NCBI RefSeq assembly: GCF_002198115.1
Contig: NZ_NGNR01000002.1
Span: 355,558-419,557 of the forward strand
Direction: 5' to 3'
DNA length: 64,000 bases
Source: Robiginitalea sediminis
GTDB taxonomy: Bacteria; Bacteroidota; Bacteroidia; Flavobacteriales; Flavobacteriaceae
Shown: positions 15,012 through 22,991 of the stretch, one piece after another
How the letters are laid out: every line of letters begins with the position of its first letter
Position numbering within the stretch: the first letter of the stretch is position 1
Translations under genes and position numbers: made by a program
The notes under the pieces: generated by a model
Databases searched by the model: none
The model's input: only the letters and a program-made list of their open reading frames with translations
Told to the model about the DNA's origin: nothing

Positions 15012-16514
15012 ATGCCACGTCTCAAGATGAAGCTAAAAAAGAAAATACTCCGTACTATCCGCCGCTACTCCGGCCTGATGCTTACCGCAGCCCTGTTGCT
15101 TACCAGCAGCTGCCGCCAGGAAGAGGATTCCGTATTTATAGGGGAAGACCCCAGGGCCATCCAGGCCAATTCCACCCTGGCAACCCTCTTGCAGCAAACC
15201 TCGCTTTTCGATGGCTCTGCCGACAATATCCTGGATAATGCCAGCTGTATTGCCTTGAAATTGCCGGTTACTGCAACTGTAAACGGTCAGCAGGTGGTTA
15301 TAGATACCCCGGAGGACTACCTGGTGGTAGAGGCCATTTTTGATGCCTTCACCGATGATGTGGATACCCTGGTACTGGATTTTCCGATAACGGCCGTTCA
15401 GGCCGATTTCACGGAAGTTGTCCTGGCCGACGCCAATGCCCTGGCTGCCCTGGCCCAGGGGTGCGGGGGAGAAAACCAGCCAGACGACGACCTGGAATGC
15501 GCCGATATACTGTATCCGGTTTCCGTTTCCATCTTCAGCCCCAGCCAGGAGCTTATAGATGTGGAAATCCTGGAAGATGACGAGGACCTGTACGACCTGA
15601 TTGAGGACCTCAACGAAGGGGACATTATTGCTGCCATCCAATTTCCGGTTACGGTGCTTTTAGCTGACGGCAGCCGGGTAGATGCAGGAAATCTCGAACA
15701 GCTGGAGGCTATTCTGCAAAGCGCGGCAGGGACCTGCGACGAGGATGACGACAACGATTATAATGACGACGATTGCGATACCTGTACCACTCAATCCCTG
15801 ACCGATGTGCTTACCGGTTGTTCCGCATGGACCGTGGATGAACTGGAATTGGGCGATGCAGACCTAGAGGATTCGTACGAGGGACTCACCTTCGAGTTCC
15901 TGGCCGACGGGACCGTTACGGCAACTTCTGCCACGGAATCCTACACAGGGAGCTGGACCGCCTCCGGCTCCGGCAACAACATTGCTGTCACCATAAATAT
16001 CCCGGGCCTTGATGACTTTAACGCCCAGTGGACACTTCATGAAATCCAGCAGGTAATGGAACTCAAAGTAGACCTGCGCCAGAGTAACGGCGACCGCCTC
16101 CGCTTCGAAGGTGCCTGCGGCACCGGAGGAGGTGGGGACGACGGCCCCGGCGATGACGATGGACCGGGGGACGACGATGGGGGTACCGATACCCTGTCTC
16201 CGGTACTTACCGCCGGTAACTGGGCGGTGTTCAGCTACCTGGATGAGGGGGCAGATGCCACCGCGACCTATGCCGCCTACACCTTTACCTTCATGTCCGA
16301 TGGCACGGTTCAGGCCGATAACGGCAGCGTAGTAACCGGCACCTGGTCCACCTCCAATGGCGGGACGGAACTCGTGCTGGACTTTGGGGCCAACCCTCCC
16401 CTGGATGAGTTCAACGATTCCTGGGATGTGCTCCAGTTCACCGATACCCGTGTGGAACTCCGCGACGTAAGCGGGGACGGTTCCCCGAATGACTTGATTT
16501 TCGAGAAACTTTAA
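15012..16514 (+). CDS. Asp-rich modular lipoprotein with Cys-bounded repeats
   Basis: A 500-residue lipoprotein (lipobox LTSSC, lipid Cys34; Met6 is an alternative start). Two related modules, each beginning and ending with Cys, occupy residues 79-151 and 163-242; both contain an FP(I/V)T hydrophobic strand. An Asp-rich linker leads to a third Cys-bounded module (255-369, C-x2-C start, W-rich, DRLRFEGAC end). A Gly/Asp repeat linker (about 372-395) leads to a lipocalin-like C-terminal module (about 400-500, GNWAVFSY...LIFEKL). Modules three and four recur in the next gene. Very acidic overall; the Asp clusters suggest cation binding. It is divergent from the ECF sigma/FecR/TonB receptor operon. 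No known function is recognised. Confidence 0.75.
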   Translation: MPRLKMKLKKKILRTIRRYSGLMLTAALLLTSSCRQEEDSVFIGEDPRAIQANSTLATLLQQTSLFDGSADNILDNASCIALKLPVTATVNGQQVVIDTPEDYLVVEAIFDAFTDDVDTLVLDFPITAVQADFTEVVLADANALAALAQGCGGENQPDDDLECADILYPVSVSIFSPSQELIDVEILEDDEDLYDLIEDLNEGDIIAAIQFPVTVLLADGSRVDAGNLEQLEAILQSAAGTCDEDDDNDYNDDDCDTCTTQSLTDVLTGCSAWTVDELELGDADLEDSYEGLTFEFLADGTVTATSATESYTGSWTASGSGNNIAVTINIPGLDDFNAQWTLHEIQQVMELKVDLRQSNGDRLRFEGACGTGGGGDDGPGDDDGPGDDDGGTDTLSPVLTAGNWAVFSYLDEGADATATYAAYTFTFMSDGTVQADNGSVVTGTWSTSNGGTELVLDFGANPPLDEFNDSWDVLQFTDTRVELRDVSGDGSPNDLIFEKL

Positions 16515-16552
16515 TATAACCCCTTTAATTGAATCTTAATCTCCTTATTGTT

Positions 16553-17452
16553 ATGAAAACGAAGTATGTATTCCCGATGGTCGCTTTGGCCCTGATGATG
16601 GTCTCCTGTTCCGAGGACACGGACGACAACGCCGTAGATAATTTTGCCCAACTCTCGGCAAGTATTGATGAAATCACAGACCAGGTTACGGCTGCCGGCG
16701 ACTGGACCATTACCAATTTTGTAGACTCCGGCCAGAATGAGACGGCCGATTTCAACGGGTATTCCTTTAGCTTTAATGCCGACGGAAGCCTGGTAGCCAC
16801 AAATGGCACCGAGACCATCAATGGCACCTGGTCCCTGACCATAGACGATGATTCAGACGATGATTCCTCCGACGACAGTTCCGACGACTCTATGGGAGGC
16901 ACCGATGACGACTGCTACACCTGTACCGTAGAGCAGCTCACTGAAGTCCTTTCGGCCTGCAGCGGGTGGTTTGTGGAGAAACTCGAGCGTTCCGATATGG
17001 ATCTTGAGAGCAACTATTCCGGTTATACCTTCGAGTTTACCGCAGACGGTACCGTAAGTGTTTCCAGCGGCTCCGAAATGTGGAGCGGCACCTGGGAGGC
17101 CAGCGGCAGCGGGAACAACATTCAGGTGGTCCTGAATGTAGAGGGTCTGAGCGACATCCCGGATACCTGGATGCTGCATGAAATTGAACTCTACAACGGG
17201 GAGTCCAATGTAGACCTTCGCATGGGCGACGACCGCCTGCGTTTCCGCAACCGGTGTACCCTGGGCGACTTCAACCCCGGCGGAACTTCCTCAGGAGACA
17301 TCGATTTCAACATTTTCTTTGCCAGCCCCGCCGATTTTGCGGAACTGACTGACGATTGGGATATCATCACCCACTCTGCAACTAAAATTGAACTCATCGA
17401 TGTGAGTGGTGGCAATGGTGGCACCGATTTACTCACCTTCGAGAAGAACTAA
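16553..17452 (+). CDS. Asp-rich lipoprotein with a module nested inside another
   Basis: A 299-residue lipoprotein; the ATG at 16553 puts the lipobox MMVSC at Cys19. Residues 48-95 (GDWTITNFVDS...NGTWSL) match the first half of the C-terminal module of the preceding protein. An Asp/Ser linker follows, then a 115-residue Cys-bounded module (121-235) about half identical by eye, and equal in length, to residues 255-369 of the preceding protein. The tail (254-299, DDWDIITHSATKIELIDVSG...LTFEKN) matches the second half of that C-terminal module. The lipocalin-like fold is therefore split by an inserted domain. The gene starts 38 bases after the previous stop and ends at a strong terminator, so the two form an operon. 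Confidence 0.75.
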   Translation: MKTKYVFPMVALALMMVSCSEDTDDNAVDNFAQLSASIDEITDQVTAAGDWTITNFVDSGQNETADFNGYSFSFNADGSLVATNGTETINGTWSLTIDDDSDDDSSDDSSDDSMGGTDDDCYTCTVEQLTEVLSACSGWFVEKLERSDMDLESNYSGYTFEFTADGTVSVSSGSEMWSGTWEASGSGNNIQVVLNVEGLSDIPDTWMLHEIELYNGESNVDLRMGDDRLRFRNRCTLGDFNPGGTSSGDIDFNIFFASPADFAELTDDWDIITHSATKIELIDVSGGNGGTDLLTFEKN

Positions 17453-17542
17453 CCTACAGTAGTTCCCCTTTTACAACCCGTGGTTGCTTCTCTGATGTAT
17501 CTACAATAGCCCCCAATTGCTATGACGTTGAGGTAACCGCCG

Positions 17543-17573
17543 ATCCGCCCCTGTCCCAGGGGCGGATTTTTTT
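17543..17573 (+). terminator. Intrinsic terminator of the lipoprotein operon
   Basis: ATCCGCCCC (17543-17551) pairs perfectly with GGGGCGGAT (17559-17567) around a 7-base loop, and seven T follow. It lies 90 bases after the second lipoprotein gene. Confidence 0.85.
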
Positions 17574-17635
17574 ATATAGGGATAACCCGGAAGGTAATCT
17601 CCCTAATGAATAGCCAGGGATACATGGCAAACCGT

Positions 17636-17643
17636 TACATTTG
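17636..17643 (+). promoter_or_regulatory. TAnnTTTG -7 box before the TauE-like gene
   Basis: TACATTTG matches the Bacteroidota -7 consensus and ends 5 bases before the ATG at 17649, which would give a leaderless or nearly leaderless transcript. No -33 TTG is obvious. Confidence 0.4.
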
Positions 17644-17648
17644 TGGCT

Positions 17649-18404
17649 ATGGAAGCCTGGTACCATTACGCACTGCTCGTTGTTGTTGGGTTTGTTGTTG
17701 GGTTTATCAATACGGTAGCCGGCGGCGCTTCTCTCATTTCGCTGCCTGTGCTGATTTTCCTCGGGCTTCCGCCTGCGGTGGCCAACGGGACCAACCGGGT
17801 GGCCATCGTCCTGCAGACCGCAACGGCTGTAGCGGGGTTTCGCAGTAAGGGGGTCAGCACCTTTCCTTTTAATGTTTACCTCGGCATCTCGGCGCTTCTG
17901 GGCTCCCTGATCGGGGCGTCCATTGCTGTGGACATCAAGGGGGAGACCTTTAACCGGATCCTGGCCATCATTATGGTGGCCGTGGTGGTGCTTATCGTAT
18001 TTAAACCAAGGATTAATGTGGCCGAGCTCCAGGAGCGCATCACGGGGAAATACCTTTGGATAGGTTGTGTGGCCTTCTTCTTTGTAGGGATTTACGGGGG
18101 CTTTATCAATGCGGGGATCGGTTTTGTCATTATCCTGTTTCTGCACTACGTAAACCGGATGAACCTGGTACGGGTCAATGCCACCAAGGTTGCTGTGGTT
18201 TTTATCTATACCCTTGCGGCCCTGGCCGTTTTTATCTGGAACGACAAGGTGATTTGGCAGGTAGGGTTGGTGCTGGCTGTTGGCAATATGTTGGGGGCGT
18301 GGTTCTCCAGCCGTATTTCCGTTAAAAAAGGGGATGGCTTTATCAAGATATTCCTGGTGGTGATGGTGCTGGCCATGGCGGTCAGGTTGTGGTTTTTTAC
18401 ATAA
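17649..18404 (+). CDS. TauE/SafE family membrane permease
   Basis: A 251-residue protein with about eight hydrophobic helices in two similar halves. The first half contains GFINTVAGGASLISLPVLIF and LPPAVANGTNRVAIVLQ, the second GIYGGFINAGIGFVIILFLH. These paired G-x-N/G-G motifs are typical of TauE/SafE (DUF81) transporters, which export sulfite, sulfoacetate or similar anions. An alternative GTG start at 17643 would add two residues. The nitroreductase gene begins 11 bases after its stop, so the two are probably co-transcribed. The substrate cannot be assigned. Confidence 0.85.
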   Translation: MEAWYHYALLVVVGFVVGFINTVAGGASLISLPVLIFLGLPPAVANGTNRVAIVLQTATAVAGFRSKGVSTFPFNVYLGISALLGSLIGASIAVDIKGETFNRILAIIMVAVVVLIVFKPRINVAELQERITGKYLWIGCVAFFFVGIYGGFINAGIGFVIILFLHYVNRMNLVRVNATKVAVVFIYTLAALAVFIWNDKVIWQVGLVLAVGNMLGAWFSSRISVKKGDGFIKIFLVVMVLAMAVRLWFFT

Positions 18405-18415
18405 GGTACTTAGTT

Positions 18416-19057
18416 ATGTCAACTATACTGGATGCACTGCGGTGGCGGTACGCCGTTAAAAAATTCGACCCTCAACGGGTCCTTTCTGAAGATAAAATAA
18501 ACCGGCTTAAGGAGGCCTTCAACCTTACAGCTACGTCTTATGGACTCCAACCCGTCAGACTCGTCGTTCTCAGGGATGCCGGGCTGCAGGAGCAATTGGT
18601 GGCCCATTCCTATGGGCAGCGGCAGGTAGCCGATGCCTCTCACTTGCTGGTGGTATGCATAGAGCGCGAAATAGACAGGGATTATATTAATGCCTATTTC
18701 CGCCGGGTACAGGAGGTAAGAGGTACGGAGCCAAAAATCCTGGAGCCTTTCCGGGACTTTCTCGTCCGAGATTTTGAAGCCAAGTCCGAGGAGGCCATCA
18801 GGGGGTGGGCCGTGAACCAGGCCTACCTGGCACTGGGGAACCTGCTCACCGCCTGTGCCGTGGAACAGATCGATTCCTGCCCCATGGAAGGGTTCCGCCC
18901 GGACGCCTATGACACGACCCTGGGGTTGGCAGAACAAGGCCTGGAGTCCGTATTGGTACTCCCTGTGGGGTACCGGGCCGAAGATGACATGTTTTCCGGG
19001 ATGCAGAAGGTCCGCAAACCGCTTGCGGATTCTGTCCTGGACCTAACCGGGAATTAA
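18416..19057 (+). CDS. NAD(P)H-dependent FMN nitroreductase
   Basis: A 213-residue nitroreductase-family oxidoreductase. The N-terminal LRWRYAVKKFDP and the following TATSYGLQPVRLVVL are the FMN-binding Arg/Lys and Ser/Gln segments of the family. NQAYLALGNLLTACAVEQIDSCPMEGF carries the conserved helix and the P-M-E-G-F substrate/flavin loop of NfsB-type enzymes, and the end LPVGYRAEDD contains the usual G-Y-R. The ATG at 18416 gives the usual family length and a normal N-terminus. It follows the TauE-like permease closely and precedes the KdnA-like gene by 11 bases. It probably reduces quinones or nitro compounds in the cytoplasm. Confidence 0.88.
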   Translation: MSTILDALRWRYAVKKFDPQRVLSEDKINRLKEAFNLTATSYGLQPVRLVVLRDAGLQEQLVAHSYGQRQVADASHLLVVCIEREIDRDYINAYFRRVQEVRGTEPKILEPFRDFLVRDFEAKSEEAIRGWAVNQAYLALGNLLTACAVEQIDSCPMEGFRPDAYDTTLGLAEQGLESVLVLPVGYRAEDDMFSGMQKVRKPLADSVLDLTGN

Positions 19058-19068
19058 AAAGAGGAGCT

Positions 19069-20265
19069 ATGCCGGGATTTGAAAAATTCGGGGATGCCGA
19101 AAGACAGTCGGTATCGGAGGTGCTGGATAACGGGGTGCTGATGCGGTATGGGTTCGGCCCCATGCGCAACGGCCATTGGAAAGCCCGGGAGATGGAACAG
19201 GCCCTTGCTGCCCGGATGCAGGTGCCCCATGCCCACCTGGTGAGCAGCGGTACGGCTGCCCTAACCGTGGCCCTGGCAAGTGCAGGGGTAGGGGCTGCCG
19301 ATGAGGTCATCCTGCCCACGTTTACCTTCGTGGCGAGTTTTGAGGCGGTTCTCGCCCTGGGTGCCGTCCCCGTGCTCTGCGATATCGATGATACTCTGAC
19401 CCTTTGCCCAGGGGCTGTAGAAGCTGCAATTGGCCCGCGCACCCGCGCCATTATGCCGGTGCATATGTGCGGGTCCATGGCCAATCTGGACGCCCTTAAA
19501 GCCCTGGTGGAACAGTACGGGTTGGTGTTGGTCGAAGACGCCTGCCAGGCCATAGGGGGCACCTACCGGGGCAAACCCCTGGGCAGCCTGGGAGATGTGG
19601 GCTGCTTTTCCTTCGACTACGTAAAAACCATTACCTGTGGCGAAGGCGGGGGGATCATTACCCACTCCCAGGCGATTTACGAGAAGGCCCAGGCTTACAG
19701 CGACCACGGTCACGACCACATCGGCCAGGACCGCGGGGCAGAAGGCCACCCGCACCTGGGGTACAACTACCGGATATCGGAACTCCACGCGGCAGTTGGA
19801 CTCGCCCAGCTGCGCCGGTTAGACGACTTCCTGGGAATACAGGAGAGCCATTACACACAATTTAGGAATGCTCTGGAAGGCATATCCGGCCTTGAATTCC
19901 GGCGTGTACCCGAAGGCGGAGTGGAAAATTATTCCTTCCTGAATGTCTTCCTGCCCGACGCCACCAAAGCCAGGAAGGCCCATGCAGCCCTTGCAGAGGC
20001 CGGTATAGACGGCGTTTTCTATTGGTACGACAACAACTGGCACTACCACCGCAAATGGGACCACCTCAAGGAGCTGAAAAGCCTGGGGGCTCTCCCGGAG
20101 GCGGCCCGGGAAGGGATTCAAAGCAGGAAGCACATGTCCTTTGAGCAATCGGACCATTGGATGTCCCGGACACTTTCCATCCTGGTGAAACTCTCCTGGG
20201 AAGCCGGGGAGGTGGCCGCCAGGGCCAGGACCCTGAGGGAAGTCCTCAGCAGGGTACTGGCTTAG
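19069..20265 (+). CDS. kdnA: DegT/DnrJ/EryC1/StrS aminotransferase, KdnA-like
   Basis: A 398-residue PLP aminotransferase. Lys186 in FDYVKTITCGEGG is the expected Schiff-base lysine, and LVEDACQAIGGTY and SSGTAAL are the cofactor-binding segments. The segments SDHGHDHIGQDRGAE and FYWYDNNWHY are, as I recall them, very close to KdnA of Shewanella. KdnA makes 8-amino-3,8-dideoxy-D-manno-octulosonate (Kdo8N), the amino form of the LPS core sugar Kdo. The oxidising partner KdnB is not nearby. The gene faces ribBA-lptF-lolA, which includes LPS and lipoprotein transport genes, and its stop codon overlaps that of ribBA. Fold is certain; the KdnA assignment is strong but based on recalled motifs. Confidence 0.8.
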   Translation: MPGFEKFGDAERQSVSEVLDNGVLMRYGFGPMRNGHWKAREMEQALAARMQVPHAHLVSSGTAALTVALASAGVGAADEVILPTFTFVASFEAVLALGAVPVLCDIDDTLTLCPGAVEAAIGPRTRAIMPVHMCGSMANLDALKALVEQYGLVLVEDACQAIGGTYRGKPLGSLGDVGCFSFDYVKTITCGEGGGIITHSQAIYEKAQAYSDHGHDHIGQDRGAEGHPHLGYNYRISELHAAVGLAQLRRLDDFLGIQESHYTQFRNALEGISGLEFRRVPEGGVENYSFLNVFLPDATKARKAHAALAEAGIDGVFYWYDNNWHYHRKWDHLKELKSLGALPEAAREGIQSRKHMSFEQSDHWMSRTLSILVKLSWEAGEVAARARTLREVLSRVLA

Positions 20266-21392
20266 TAGGGGACATAATCGACGATTTCCAGGCCATACCC
20301 CGTCATACCCACCCGCTTGGTTTGAGTACTGTTGGTCATCAGGCGGATCTTCTGGATGTGGAGGTCGTGCAGGATTTGTGCGCCGATTCCGAAGTCCTTG
20401 TCATCCATCCCGATGCCCGGGGCTTTTACCACCCCTTTTTCCTGATTTTCCTTAAGGCCCTGGATGCGGGTAAGCAGGTTGAGCGCATGGGTAGGCTGGT
20501 TGATAAACACAATAGCACCCTTGCCTTCCTTGTTCAGCGCACTAAACATGTCATCGAGCTTTTTGTCCGCATCGGAGGTCAGGGTCCCAAGGATATCGTT
20601 GTTGACTAGGGTGGAGTTGATACGCGCCAGCACGGGGTCTCCGGCTTTCCAGGTCCCCAGGGTCAGGGCCAGGTGTACCTGCTCATTGGTGGTTTGCTGG
20701 TAGGCGTGCAGCCGGTAAGAGCCATAACGGGTCTCCACATCGAAAGAATCCCGCTTGCGGATGAGGCTGTCGTGCCGCATCCGGTAGGCTACCAGGTCTT
20801 CTATTGAGACCAGTTTCAGATCGAATTTCCGGGCCACTTCCGCCAGTTGGGGCAACCGCGCCATGGTGCCGTCTTCGTTGAGGATTTCCACCAGGATGCC
20901 TGCGGGGGAGAAGCCGGCCAACCGGGCAAAATCCACCGCAGCCTCTGTGTGGCCTGTCCGGCGCAATACCCCGCCGTTTTTGGCCCGCAGGGGGAAGATA
21001 TGTCCGGGCCTCCCGAGTTCGTGGGCCTGAGTAGCGGGATCTACCAGGGCCTTTATGGTCTTGGCCCGGTCGTGTACGGAAATACCGGTGGTACACCCGT
21101 GCCCGATGAGGTCTACCGAAACGGTAAACTGGGTATGGTGCAAAACCGTGTTGTTCTCCACCATCATGGTCAGGTCCAGGGCATCGCAGCGCGACTCCGT
21201 GAGCGGTGCACAGATGAGGCCCCTCCCGTGGGTGGCCATGAAATTGACCATTTCCGGGGTGACCGTTTCTGCTGCAGCGATGAAATCCCCTTCGTTTTCG
21301 CGGCTTTCGTCGTCTACCACGATAATAACCTTGCCTTTGCGGATATCCGCGATGGCCTCTTCGATGGTGTCGAGTTGTATTTTTTTGTCCAT
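20262..21392 (-). CDS. ribB: 3,4-dihydroxy-2-butanone 4-phosphate synthase with degenerate GTP cyclohydrolase II domain
   Basis: A 376-residue RibBA-type protein; the ATG at 21392 is chosen because it begins one base before the end of lptF and removes an implausible N-terminal extension. Residues 1-200 form a full DHBP synthase: VVDDESRENEGDFIAAAE, HGRGLICAPLTESRCD and the HTEAAVDFARLAG end. This makes the four-carbon precursor of riboflavin from ribulose 5-phosphate. The C-terminal half resembles GTP cyclohydrolase II (YGIGAQIL-like FGIGAQILHDL, GYGLEIV). The Cys zinc ligands of that enzyme are absent: the segment reads ARINSTLVNNDILGTLTSDA. The second domain is therefore unlikely to open GTP, and a separate ribA is expected elsewhere. 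Confidence 0.85.
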   Translation of the reverse strand: MDKKIQLDTIEEAIADIRKGKVIIVVDDESRENEGDFIAAAETVTPEMVNFMATHGRGLICAPLTESRCDALDLTMMVENNTVLHHTQFTVSVDLIGHGCTTGISVHDRAKTIKALVDPATQAHELGRPGHIFPLRAKNGGVLRRTGHTEAAVDFARLAGFSPAGILVEILNEDGTMARLPQLAEVARKFDLKLVSIEDLVAYRMRHDSLIRKRDSFDVETRYGSYRLHAYQQTTNEQVHLALTLGTWKAGDPVLARINSTLVNNDILGTLTSDADKKLDDMFSALNKEGKGAIVFINQPTHALNLLTRIQGLKENQEKGVVKAPGIGMDDKDFGIGAQILHDLHIQKIRLMTNSTQTKRVGMTGYGLEIVDYVPY

Positions 21393-21393
21393 G

Positions 21394-22986
21394 TTATTCA
21401 GCTGCACCTTTTTTACGGCGCAGTTTTGCAAACCCCTCCCGGAATGCATCGGCCACGTGCCCGAAACTCATCAGGCCCCTGTCTCGGGTGGCCCTTTGGG
21501 TAAGCCAAACCCCAAGTGGAAGCATAATCATTGTGGGCAGCCAGGCCCCCAAAACCGGGTGGATGTTGCCTTCTTTGGCGTAGTTCCCGGAAAACACCCC
21601 GATAAAGTAATAGGTCAGGAACAGGATAATCGCCACTACCATAGGCAGGCCCAGGCCCCCTTTGCGGATAATCGCCCCGAGGGGAGCGCCCACAAAGAAA
21701 AGGATAATGCAGGACAGGGCCAATGCAAACTTGCGGTGAAGGCTCAGGATATGCAGGTTGTAGCGTTTAAAACTCAGCTCTAGTTCGTCCCGCTTGCCCC
21801 GTACCGAATTCAGGATATTCCTTACGGAGTTCCGGGAAACATCCAAGAGCTGTCCCTGCTCAAAGGGCTTGAAATGGGAGAGCAGGTCCGGTCCGCTAAG
21901 TTCCCGGACGTCTTTTTCCATTTTATTGCGGATGTTGGCTGCCTGCCCGGTTTCCTGATTCAATGCCTCTACGGTAGCCGAGGAATCCTGAGGTTTTCCC
22001 TTGCTCACGGCAGCGGCGATGGCCTGGCGGATCTCGGTAGGGTCTTCGGGCTGGCTGGAGTCTGCGGCAACCGTGTCGCGCTCCCGTAAGGGAAAGGCGC
22101 CCACCCTCCCGCTGATGCTTTTGGAAAAGGCGGCGGCCAGTTTTACATTGTGATCCCTTATGGAATCTATGTCTGTACGCAACCTGCTGACGTTCTTCAT
22201 CTTATCCGTCTCTACATTCCGCTCGGCTTCAAGGTCTTCCATATTGTCCGGCAGGGCGATGTTCATGGTATAGGTATCGAAATACGCCTTGGCAAAAGGG
22301 TAATTTTTGTCGTTGGTCCCGGACTTGTCCATAATGTCGTGGTAATAATACCCGTCCTGCAGGACCAGTTGGATGATGTCGTTCCCCTCCTCGGAAATCA
22401 GTTCGCCCCCCTGGGCTTTGATGACAGTTACATTCTTCTGGAGGTTGGATTTTTCATGGATCACCACATTTTCCAGGAACCGGTCGTTTTCCCCGTACTT
22501 CCGGTCTACTTTGATGCTGCGGCCCTCGAAGTCGGAGAACACCCCTTCGGCTATTACCGCAGCCGGTTTCAGGGTGGCGATATTGCGCCTGAGGTTATAG
22601 ATTTTCTGTTCCGAAACCGGGATTACCGTGTTGGCAAAATAAAACGTGAGCACTCCCAGGAGGCTTACAAAGATGATCAGAGGTGCCATGGAGCGCTGCA
22701 GGGAGATCCCCGAGGCCTTCATGGCTGCAAACTCGTAGTTCTCCGCAAAGGTTCCGAAGGTAATGATTGAAGCCAGCAGCACGGTAAGGGGGAGGACCTT
22801 CTCCGTGAGGTTGGGCATCAGGTAAAAAAGGAATTTGAAGATGATGATCAGGTCCAGACCCTTACCGGCCAGGTCATCGATAAAAAGCCAGATGGTCTGG
22901 AAAATGAAAATAAACATGAGGATAACGAACGAACTGAAAAAATTCGTCAGGAACCTTTTCAGGATGTATTGGTCGAGTATCCTCAC
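21394..22986 (-). CDS. LptF/LptG family LPS export permease
   Basis: A 530-residue YjgP/YjgQ-type protein. Three N-terminal helices include LDQYILKRFLTNFFSSFVIL and LPLTVLLASIITFGTFAENYEFAAMKASGIS; this last segment is the family's coupling helix contacting the LptB ATPase. A large periplasmic beta-jellyroll region follows, longer than usual because of a charged insertion at about 230-360. Three C-terminal helices (ALALSCIILFFVGAPLGAII, and so on) complete the fold. It would form part of the LptBFG transporter extracting LPS from the inner membrane. It sits between lolA and ribBA with gaps of 5 and 1 bases, so all three are one transcript. Confidence 0.9.
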   Translation of the reverse strand: MRILDQYILKRFLTNFFSSFVILMFIFIFQTIWLFIDDLAGKGLDLIIIFKFLFYLMPNLTEKVLPLTVLLASIITFGTFAENYEFAAMKASGISLQRSMAPLIIFVSLLGVLTFYFANTVIPVSEQKIYNLRRNIATLKPAAVIAEGVFSDFEGRSIKVDRKYGENDRFLENVVIHEKSNLQKNVTVIKAQGGELISEEGNDIIQLVLQDGYYYHDIMDKSGTNDKNYPFAKAYFDTYTMNIALPDNMEDLEAERNVETDKMKNVSRLRTDIDSIRDHNVKLAAAFSKSISGRVGAFPLRERDTVAADSSQPEDPTEIRQAIAAAVSKGKPQDSSATVEALNQETGQAANIRNKMEKDVRELSGPDLLSHFKPFEQGQLLDVSRNSVRNILNSVRGKRDELELSFKRYNLHILSLHRKFALALSCIILFFVGAPLGAIIRKGGLGLPMVVAIILFLTYYFIGVFSGNYAKEGNIHPVLGAWLPTMIMLPLGVWLTQRATRDRGLMSFGHVADAFREGFAKLRRKKGAAE

Positions 22987-22991
22987 CCTTG

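Noticed and set aside
16126-16195. The GAC/GAT-rich stretch as a DNA tandem repeat or CRISPR-like array
   Set aside because: It encodes the Gly/Asp linker of the lipoprotein; units are irregular and codon-based, without spacers.
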